From Gorillibacterium timonense (GTDB lineage Bacteria; Bacillota; Bacilli; Paenibacillales; NBRC-103111), in NCBI RefSeq assembly GCF_001457415.1, contig NZ_LN881724.1:62001-126000 (forward strand): a stretch of 64,000 nt of DNA, read 5' to 3'. Within the stretch, counting starts at the first letter, position 1. Every line of letters begins with the position of its first letter. This document shows, one piece after another, positions 39,471-46,205 of the stretch. The translations under genes were made by a program, and so were the position numbers. The notes beneath the pieces were generated by a model. It had not been told where the DNA came from, searched no databases, and saw nothing but the letters and a program-made list of their open reading frames with translations.

Positions 39471-40363
39471 AAATGAGACTAACCTTAACACGCAAACGCT
39501 CACTGCTCGGCTTGTTATTCATCTCGCCATGGCTCATAGGGTTCCTGGTTCTCTTCCTGAAGCCTCTTATCGAGTCGATTCGCTACAGCTTCAACAAGCT
39601 GGTCATCGATCCGACCGGGTTCAAGCTGGTGAGCGTAGGCTGGAGTAACTTTCATAACGCTTTGTTCGTCGATGCGAATTTTAACCGGATTCTCACCGAG
39701 TCCGTTCTGGACATGGTGATCAATGTTCCGCTTATTCTGTTCTTCAGTTTGTTCTCCGCGGTACTGCTCAATCAGAAGTTCCGTGGACGGGCAATGGCGC
39801 GCGCCATCTTCTTCCTTCCGGTTATTCTGGCCTCCGGCGCCATCTCGGCGGCAGAGTCCGCAGGCCTGATCAATCTCGTCGGCAATGCGGCGGTGGCCGA
39901 GGATATGAACCAGGCTTCGCAGTTTAACGCTATGCCGATTGTGGAGCTTCTTCTCCATGCGGGGTTCCCGGGGGGCATTATTGATTACGTCGTAGAAGCC
40001 GTTATGCGGATTTACGAGGTCATTCGCAGCTCGGGTGTCCAAATCCTAATCTTCCTGGCAGCCCTCCAATCCGTGCCGACCTCCATGTATGAGGTTGCGA
40101 AGATGGAGGGGGCGACCGGCTATGAAACCTTCTGGAAGATCACCTTTCCGATGGTCAGCCCGCTCATTCTGACGAACATCATCTACACGATCATTGACTC
40201 CTTTGCAGACAGCTCCGTGACTCAGATCATCTACCAAACGGCGTTCACGTCGCAAAATTTCGGGCTCAGCGCGGCCATGTCCTGGCTGTATACCCTCGCG
40301 GTCAGTATCATGCTCGTCCTGATCGGTATCGCCATCTCTCGAAAAGTGTTCTATCAAAACTAG
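39467..40363 (+). CDS. Sugar ABC transporter permease (MalF type), second pair
   Basis: 298 residues, translationally coupled to the DUF5696 gene. Six helices. The EAA loop is EVAKMEGATGYETFWKITFP, in which the usual first Ala and the Asp of the motif are Val and Glu. Between helices 2 and 3 there is a longer external segment (about 130-185) than in the first-pair protein. Forms a channel with the next gene. Possible partner of the lipoprotein at 28531. Confidence 0.9.
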   Translation: MKMRLTLTRKRSLLGLLFISPWLIGFLVLFLKPLIESIRYSFNKLVIDPTGFKLVSVGWSNFHNALFVDANFNRILTESVLDMVINVPLILFFSLFSAVLLNQKFRGRAMARAIFFLPVILASGAISAAESAGLINLVGNAAVAEDMNQASQFNAMPIVELLLHAGFPGGIIDYVVEAVMRIYEVIRSSGVQILIFLAALQSVPTSMYEVAKMEGATGYETFWKITFPMVSPLILTNIIYTIIDSFADSSVTQIIYQTAFTSQNFGLSAAMSWLYTLAVSIMLVLIGIAISRKVFYQN

Positions 40364-40387
40364 CTAGCGGAATAGGAGGGTTCGTTC

Positions 40388-41383
40388 ATGGCGACCGTTC
40401 AAACAGCCGGGAACACGGCGAGAAAAATCAACCGGCACAAGCTGCGGAACAAGACGGTGGATCTGCTTTTCTCCATCTTCCGCTATATGCTGATCATCGG
40501 GATCTCCTTTGTCATTCTCTATCCGATCCTGACCAAGATCTCTTACGCCTTAAAAGACAAGCAAGACATTTACAACCCGACGATCTACATGATTCCCGTG
40601 CATTTTACGCTCGATAATCTGAAGCTGGCGAAGGACCTGCTCAATTACTGGCCGCTGCTGGGCAATACGTTGTTCTATGTTGCGGTGGTCATGCTGCTGC
40701 AGACGGCCTCTTGCGCGCTTGCGGGATACGGGTTCGCCAGGTTCAAGTTCCCCGGGAGCAACATTCTGTTCGCCTTGGTAATCTTGACCATCCTTGTCCC
40801 GATGAGCACCTTGATGGTTCCGATGTACCTGCACTTCCGCAGCTTCGACGTGTTGGGTCTCGTCCATGCTTTTACCGGAAAGGACGGCATCAACCTGCTG
40901 AACAGCTACTGGCCCTCGATCATCACGTCGGCGACGGCCAATGGCTTGAAATCCGGTCTATTCATCTACATCTTCCGCCAGTTCTTCATCGGTCTGCCGA
41001 AGGAAATCGAAGAGGCGGCGTTGATCGACGGTGCCGGAGGTATCCGCACCTTCTTCCAGATCATGCTCCCGAACGCGATTCCCCCGATGATTACGGTCAT
41101 CCTCTTCTCGTTCGTCTGGACCTATAACGACACGTTCTACACCTCGCTCTTCATGAGCGAGAGCAGCCTCATGCCGCTCAAGATCGCGTCGCTGCCAGCC
41201 GATACGAGCCAGTTCCTGCCGATTCTAATGGGCCTCGGAAGGAACGGCCAGGCGGACCCCAACTATGTCGGTCTCATTGTGGACACCGGGATCCTGCTTG
41301 CGATTATCCCGCTGATCGTCCTGTACCTATTCGTTCAACGCCACTTCGTTGAAAGTGTCGAGCGGACCGGGGTTGTCGGGTAA
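40388..41383 (+). CDS. Sugar ABC transporter permease (MalG type), second pair
   Basis: 331 residues, six helices, EAA loop EEAALIDGAGGIRTFFQIML. A loop insert (HFRSFDVLGLVHAFTGKDGI) between helices makes it longer than the usual 275-290 residues. An AGGAGGGTTCGTTC site precedes the ATG. Last gene before two strong stem-loops that end this part of the operon. Confidence 0.9.
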   Translation: MATVQTAGNTARKINRHKLRNKTVDLLFSIFRYMLIIGISFVILYPILTKISYALKDKQDIYNPTIYMIPVHFTLDNLKLAKDLLNYWPLLGNTLFYVAVVMLLQTASCALAGYGFARFKFPGSNILFALVILTILVPMSTLMVPMYLHFRSFDVLGLVHAFTGKDGINLLNSYWPSIITSATANGLKSGLFIYIFRQFFIGLPKEIEEAALIDGAGGIRTFFQIMLPNAIPPMITVILFSFVWTYNDTFYTSLFMSESSLMPLKIASLPADTSQFLPILMGLGRNGQADPNYVGLIVDTGILLAIIPLIVLYLFVQRHFVESVERTGVVG

Positions 41384-41405
41384 CCAAACATTCCTTTGAT
41401 CTGCC

Positions 41406-41433
41406 GACGGCAAAGCGCCTGCGCTTTGCCGTC
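41406..41433 (+). terminator. Stem-loop after the second permease pair
   Basis: GACGGCAAAGCGC-CT-GCGCTTTGCCGTC, a perfect 13-bp stem. No T-run follows. It may protect the 3' end or act with the second stem-loop at 41453-41492. Confidence 0.6.
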
Positions 41434-41452
41434 GCCTGCTCTAGTACGCTGT

Positions 41453-41492
41453 CAGCCCTTCAACTCTTCACACAAGCAGAGTTGAAGGGCTG
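41453..41492 (+). terminator. Second stem-loop before the DUF5060 glycosidase gene
   Basis: CAGCCCTTCAACTCT pairs perfectly with AGAGTTGAAGGGCTG (15 bp) around a 10-base loop. It is preceded by CTAGTACGCTGTCAGC, a word related to the palindrome at 5358. No T-run. It lies 33 bases before the glycosidase TTG start. Confidence 0.55.
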
Positions 41493-41524
41493 CAGGTGGA
41501 TTCATTTGAAGGGAGAGCGATGCT

Positions 41525-43786
41525 TTGAACAGACGAAAACGAAATGGACTACTCGCGGCGGTTGGTGCCGTCGTGGTTCTTATCCTGGTGGCTGTGTTTC
41601 TTATTGGCCGTGGGGACAAAGAGGCGAAGCCCGCCGCTTCCGAGCAGCCGACCCCTTCGGCTTCGCCAACAGCGAGTGCAAATACAGGCCCTCAGTTGGT
41701 GAAGATTACGCCGGAACGCGAGTCCGTGGGGCGTTACGACAAGCTGGAGTGGACCGTCGAGCTCAAGGCGGACTATGTGAATCCATACGATCCCGCTCAA
41801 GTGGATCTGGGGGCCGTGCTGACGGCTCCTTCTGGCAAGGAGTGGAACATCAACGGGTATTATGATGGAACCGCGTGGAAGCTGCGTTTCTCCGCAGACG
41901 AGACCGGCAAGTGGAACTATCAGTTTCGCTTAAAGGACAAGACAGGAGAGAGCAAGGGCGACGCCTTGACCTTTGAGGTAACGGAGGGTTCGTCGAACGG
42001 CTGGATTCAGCCTTCCCAGAAAAACAAGCACGCTTTGGAGTACCGAAACGGCACTTCCTTCTACGGGGTAGGAGTTGCTTATCCATGGGGCGTCGACGAA
42101 TGGGGCCTCGACCGCATCAAGGCGGGCGGGGGCAATCTCGTCACCTACTGGAACGGGAATTATGATAACTCCGGAAGCGGCGGCGGGAACGAGCAGCTGG
42201 AATCACTCGCTTCCGGCCTCAGCAGCTACGATATGCGCAAAGCCGCCCGGATCGACGAGCTTCTCGGCTTGTTTGAAGCGCGCGACCTGAACATGAGCTT
42301 CGTCATCTGGCCGCATGATTCTCTGGCGGATAAGCTGGGAGGCGGGTGGGCGACCACCTGGACCAAGAATGCGTATTCCGCGCTTGGCGAAGCCTCCAAA
42401 TTCTACAGCAGCGAAGAGATGTGGAACTACCAGGAGAAGCTGTACCGATACATCATCGCTCGCTACGGCCATAGCCGCTCCATCGGCATCTGGGACCTGA
42501 TATGCGAGGTGAACGGTACCGATGGCTGGGTGCTGGGCGATCCGGCGAAAGCCAACGAATGGCTGACGCGCATTCATACGTACTTCAAGGAGCATGACCC
42601 TTACGGACACCCGACGATGGGTTCGATGGCGGGAGGCGCAGAGGACTTCTGGGATCATGGCTACCAGACATTGGATTTGGCAGATCGGGAAAACTACTAC
42701 AGCCTTGACTATCGGTCCTATGCAGAGGATATTTCCAGTCGGTGGAAGTATGGTAAGCCGATCATGATTGGGGAAACGGGCAACGTCACCGATGAGACGG
42801 CTTACCACAACGTCCTCTGGGTGACATGGGCAAATGGACTTGCCTCCACGCCCATTTGGTGGGATTATTCCAAGATAGACGATGCGATGTTTGCGCAAAT
42901 GAAGGTGTTCTCTGATTTCATCAAGCCGATTGGCTTTACGGAGACGCGCGAGCCGCTAACGGCTGAGGCTGACATCGTGAAGGTTCCGCTCCCGGCCGAG
43001 CTGTCCATGGAGGATGGCAAGGATTACGCGGACTGGGGCATTCCCGATTGGGCGGACGCCAACAAGGATAAGGACGGCATTCGGACAACCGTTCAACCGG
43101 TGGCGAATGCCGAGAAGCCTACGGTTCAAGCCAACCTTCGATTTGCGACCGGCCAGTATTCACAAGGGGTCATCGATCAGGTAACCACCGTGCAGGATTG
43201 GTCCGGTTACGATGAGCTGGTCTTCGACGTTCATGTAGACACCGCTGCGCAAAAAGGGCTTATCGCCCGACCGGTTCTCTTCCCCGGAGGGGAATGGAAC
43301 GAAGCGGACGATCCGGGCGATGTACCGCTTGCCGCCGGCAAGTGGACGACGGTTCGCGTCAAGCTGGACGGAGGCAAATGGAAAAACCGCGAGCTGACTC
43401 GTGCGGACCTCGCCCGTATGGAGCGCTGGGGCCTCAAGGTTTATGCGACGAGCACGCCGAATGAAGCCGACCCTGTAACGATTCAGATTCGGAATCCGCG
43501 ACTGGTGGCGAAGAAGGCTCCGACCATCGAGAAGAAGACCGCCGAAGCTTGGATGATGAAAGGAGCATCGCTGTCCTACGGCTGGATGGTGACGGACCTG
43601 GGCAAGCTGGGAGGCAGGAGCGTGACGTTCTCTGGTATGCAGGACGGCAGCTACGCGGTGGATTGGAGCGATCCCTGGACGGGGCAAAAGCTGACGACAA
43701 CGGAGGCAATGGCAACCGGCGGCAAGCTCACGCTGATCGCACCGGCTGCGGAGAAGGCGGATTTGGTCTTTACCCTGCATCCCTAA
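41525..43786 (+). CDS. Membrane-anchored DUF5060 glycoside hydrolase (GH5-like barrel)
   Basis: 753 residues, TTG start (the ATG at 41520 runs into a stop). N-terminal anchor at about 8-28, Pro/Ser/Thr linker to about 55, a DUF5060 beta-sandwich (about 57-150: GRYDKLEWTVEL, WNINGYYDGTAWKLRF), then a TIM barrel (about 160-470) with probable acid/base Glu328 (DLICEVNGTDGW) and nucleophile Glu417 (IMIGETGN). A carbohydrate-binding-like domain (about 520-675) and a short C-terminal sandwich follow. DUF5060 usually precedes GH5-like or DUF4038 barrels. Next to GH26 and GH2 genes, extracellular attack on a mannan or glucomannan is likely. Confidence 0.82.
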   Translation: MNRRKRNGLLAAVGAVVVLILVAVFLIGRGDKEAKPAASEQPTPSASPTASANTGPQLVKITPERESVGRYDKLEWTVELKADYVNPYDPAQVDLGAVLTAPSGKEWNINGYYDGTAWKLRFSADETGKWNYQFRLKDKTGESKGDALTFEVTEGSSNGWIQPSQKNKHALEYRNGTSFYGVGVAYPWGVDEWGLDRIKAGGGNLVTYWNGNYDNSGSGGGNEQLESLASGLSSYDMRKAARIDELLGLFEARDLNMSFVIWPHDSLADKLGGGWATTWTKNAYSALGEASKFYSSEEMWNYQEKLYRYIIARYGHSRSIGIWDLICEVNGTDGWVLGDPAKANEWLTRIHTYFKEHDPYGHPTMGSMAGGAEDFWDHGYQTLDLADRENYYSLDYRSYAEDISSRWKYGKPIMIGETGNVTDETAYHNVLWVTWANGLASTPIWWDYSKIDDAMFAQMKVFSDFIKPIGFTETREPLTAEADIVKVPLPAELSMEDGKDYADWGIPDWADANKDKDGIRTTVQPVANAEKPTVQANLRFATGQYSQGVIDQVTTVQDWSGYDELVFDVHVDTAAQKGLIARPVLFPGGEWNEADDPGDVPLAAGKWTTVRVKLDGGKWKNRELTRADLARMERWGLKVYATSTPNEADPVTIQIRNPRLVAKKAPTIEKKTAEAWMMKGASLSYGWMVTDLGKLGGRSVTFSGMQDGSYAVDWSDPWTGQKLTTTEAMATGGKLTLIAPAAEKADLVFTLHP

Positions 43787-43862
43787 CAGGAATGGTATGG
43801 AGACCGATATAGAGAGTAGTGCAGACTAAAGAGAAAACCAAGGATAGGAGACCCCTCAACAC

Positions 43863-44903
43863 ATGAATGTACCGACGAATTTGCGCCGGGATCGCTATCA
43901 GGTGGAGCCGAAGCTGGTGAACCCCCGTGCGGATCAAACGGCTCGACGCCTGATGGCTTATCTATGCGATACCTACGGCAAGCACATGCTGACCGGCCAA
44001 CAAATCGGCGTGCACTCCACGCCCGAGATGGAGATTCTCCATCGGGAAACCGGCTTTTACCCCGCTGTCGGCGGCTTTGACTTCATGGACTACTCGCCCG
44101 GCCGCGCGAATCAGGGAGCGGTTTGTCACGACACGGACCACGCCCTTCGCTGGTGGGAGGAAGGCGGGATCGTCACCTTTTGCTGGCATTGGACAGCTCC
44201 TAGGGATATGATGGATCTGCCCAACAACAAGAAGTGGGAGAAGGGCTTCTATACGGAAGCGACCACTTTCGATGTGGAGCAGGCGATGAGCGACCCTTCG
44301 TCTGAGGGCTATCAGCTTCTCGTACGAGATATCGATGCCATTGCCCTTCAATTGAAGCGCCTCATGAAGGCGGGCGTGCCTGTTCTCTGGCGTCCGCTTC
44401 ATGAAGCAAGCGGCGGCTGGTTTTGGTGGGGAGCGAAGGGACCGAAGCCATACTTGGCGTTATGGGGCTTGCTCTATGAGCGCTTGACGCATCATCATGA
44501 GCTGAATAACTTGATCTGGGTGTGGAACGGCCAGCACAAGGATTGGTATCCGGGTGATGAGACCGTCGATATCATCGGGGAAGACATCTATCCCCCGAAG
44601 CGAGACTATTCTCCGCAAGCGGACCGGTTCGACACCGCGCTCGCTTATACGAGTTCGAGCAAGATCATCGCCTTGTCTGAGAACGGCATTCTGCCTGATC
44701 CGGATCAGATGCTCACGGAGAACGTCCGCTGGGCATGGAACTGCACGTGGTATGGAGAATTTCTGTACACCCGCGATGAGGAAGGCAAGCTTCCCTATTC
44801 GGAGGAATACACGGAGCATTCTATGCTGCAGAAGCTTTACCGCCATCCCTTCTCCATAACCCGAGACCAGCTGCCCAACTTAAAAACCTACAGGCTGCCG
44901 TAA
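43863..44903 (+). CDS. GH26 beta-mannanase-like hydrolase, cytoplasmic
   Basis: 346 residues without signal peptide. GH26 catalytic residues are plain: acid/base Glu181 in RPLHEASGGWFWWG and nucleophile Glu273 in ALSENG. The aromatic WHW (108-110) and HTPEM-like HSTPEMEI segments line the mannose-binding cleft. Most GH26 enzymes are secreted endomannanases, so a cytoplasmic one probably shortens imported manno-oligosaccharides before the beta-mannosidase. It lies in line with the esterase and mannosidase genes. Confidence 0.93.
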   Translation: MNVPTNLRRDRYQVEPKLVNPRADQTARRLMAYLCDTYGKHMLTGQQIGVHSTPEMEILHRETGFYPAVGGFDFMDYSPGRANQGAVCHDTDHALRWWEEGGIVTFCWHWTAPRDMMDLPNNKKWEKGFYTEATTFDVEQAMSDPSSEGYQLLVRDIDAIALQLKRLMKAGVPVLWRPLHEASGGWFWWGAKGPKPYLALWGLLYERLTHHHELNNLIWVWNGQHKDWYPGDETVDIIGEDIYPPKRDYSPQADRFDTALAYTSSSKIIALSENGILPDPDQMLTENVRWAWNCTWYGEFLYTRDEEGKLPYSEEYTEHSMLQKLYRHPFSITRDQLPNLKTYRLP

Positions 44904-44923
44904 GAGAGGAGTTCGACATCGAC

Positions 44924-46033
44924 ATGACATTATCCATCTGGAACCATAGAAGTCCCGTTACCGGGCCATGGGCCAAAAAACAAGGTGAAACGCTGACACT
45001 GGGCTTCATTGGAGGCTCCATCACGGACGGACGCCCGCGCCACAACTGGCCGGAGCCGGTGACGGCTTGGTTCGTCGAGCAGCTTCCCGGAGTGCGCATC
45101 GCCGTGGAAAATGCAGGGATTGGAGCGACCGGAAGCGACCTTGCAGCGCTTCGAGCCGAGCGGGATTTGATCAATCGGGGGGCGGAGCTGGTCTTTGTGG
45201 AGTTCGCCGTCAATGACTACGACGAGCCCGTTGAGAAAAGAGGGCGCACCCTGGAGGGGCTGCTTCGCAAGCTGCTTGCAGACCCGAAACGGCAAGTGGT
45301 GCTCGTCTATACCTATAGCCAACCCATGTATGAATACATGATGGCGGATGAAAAGCCGCCGATTATCGCCCAATACGAAGCCATCGCCGAGTACTATGGC
45401 CTCGGTTCCGTCTGGATGGGGCTTCACGCGCTTGACGAAGTGAAGCGGGGGCATATGCGCTGGGAGGAGTGGCTTCCGGACGGTCTTCACCCGACGAATC
45501 GGGGAAGCTTTAGCTACGGAACCAGCGTCATCCGTTTCCTGAATGCAGAACGCGAGCGCTCACTTACCGTGGAGTCCGCTTCGTGGGTGGAACGTCGTCA
45601 AACAGCAATGGAAACTCCGCTCGATCCGCGCAACTGGCAGTCGGCCCGACTGCTGGATCTCACAGAAGTCAAGACGACCGGGCCTTGGGTGCTCCGCCGT
45701 CTGAATGGAATTCCTTGGATCGATCGCACGCTGGAAACGGCGGCAGTCGGTGCCGAGTTGTCCTTCTCCTTCCATGGAAGAGGAGTCGCGCTCGGTTTTG
45801 ATTTTGGCAAGGCTTCTGCGGAATTCCGCTACCGCATCGACGGCGGAGAATGGCAGACGGAAAGCCGCGAGCGGCAGGATTGGGTTGGGCTCGACGGCTG
45901 GTTCCGCCTCAGCAACCTTGTGCTCGACCTCGAAATCGGCGATCATAGCTGTGAGATTGAAGTCATCCATGGGAATGGTCCGAATTGTCAGGGAACCAAT
46001 TTTCGCCTGGGACTCATCGGAATACTACCTTAG
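44924..46033 (+). CDS. SGNH/GDSL-type carbohydrate esterase
   Basis: 369 residues, cytoplasmic. N-terminal SGNH hydrolase: block I LGFIGGSITDG with nucleophile Ser32, block II GATGSDLAAL region, block III FAVNDYDEP with the oxyanion Asn, block V DGLHPTNRG with Asp186 and His189. A C-terminal beta-sandwich (about 235-369) resembles ligand-binding modules. In line with GH26 and GH2 mannan enzymes, removal of O-acetyl groups from imported manno-oligosaccharides is the best guess. Its distance from the mannanase gene is 20 bases. Confidence 0.85.
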   Translation: MTLSIWNHRSPVTGPWAKKQGETLTLGFIGGSITDGRPRHNWPEPVTAWFVEQLPGVRIAVENAGIGATGSDLAALRAERDLINRGAELVFVEFAVNDYDEPVEKRGRTLEGLLRKLLADPKRQVVLVYTYSQPMYEYMMADEKPPIIAQYEAIAEYYGLGSVWMGLHALDEVKRGHMRWEEWLPDGLHPTNRGSFSYGTSVIRFLNAERERSLTVESASWVERRQTAMETPLDPRNWQSARLLDLTEVKTTGPWVLRRLNGIPWIDRTLETAAVGAELSFSFHGRGVALGFDFGKASAEFRYRIDGGEWQTESRERQDWVGLDGWFRLSNLVLDLEIGDHSCEIEVIHGNGPNCQGTNFRLGLIGILP

Positions 46034-46043
46034 AGCGTCATAA

Positions 46044-46175
46044 AGCGTGTTTGCAAACCCGACCTTCGGTCGAATTCGTTGAGGGGTCTCTCCTGCCGAT
46101 AGCCACATATGGCTGATCTTCAGGTGACCCTCACCTGCTATTCGACCGTTTCATGGGTTTGCAAACACGTTCTAG
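46044..46175. mobile_element. MITE-like element with 17-bp terminal inverted repeats
   Basis: AGCGTGTTTGCAAACCC (46044-46060) is matched in inverted orientation by GGGTTTGCAAACACGTT (46155-46171), 16 of 17 positions. The roughly 128-base element carries no gene. Its right half (46098-46175) recurs inverted at 62192-62270 with only scattered differences. That makes it a dispersed repeat. It separates the esterase gene from the mannosidase gene. Confidence 0.75.
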
Positions 46176-46205
46176 CATCAGAAAGGTGAACATTTGGAGG
46201 TTATC

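Noticed and set aside
37485..39503. 672-codon open frame on the minus strand opposite the DUF5696 gene
   Set aside because: It mirrors the codon structure of the plus-strand gene, has no ribosome site, no recognisable domain, and cuts across an operon with overlapping genes.
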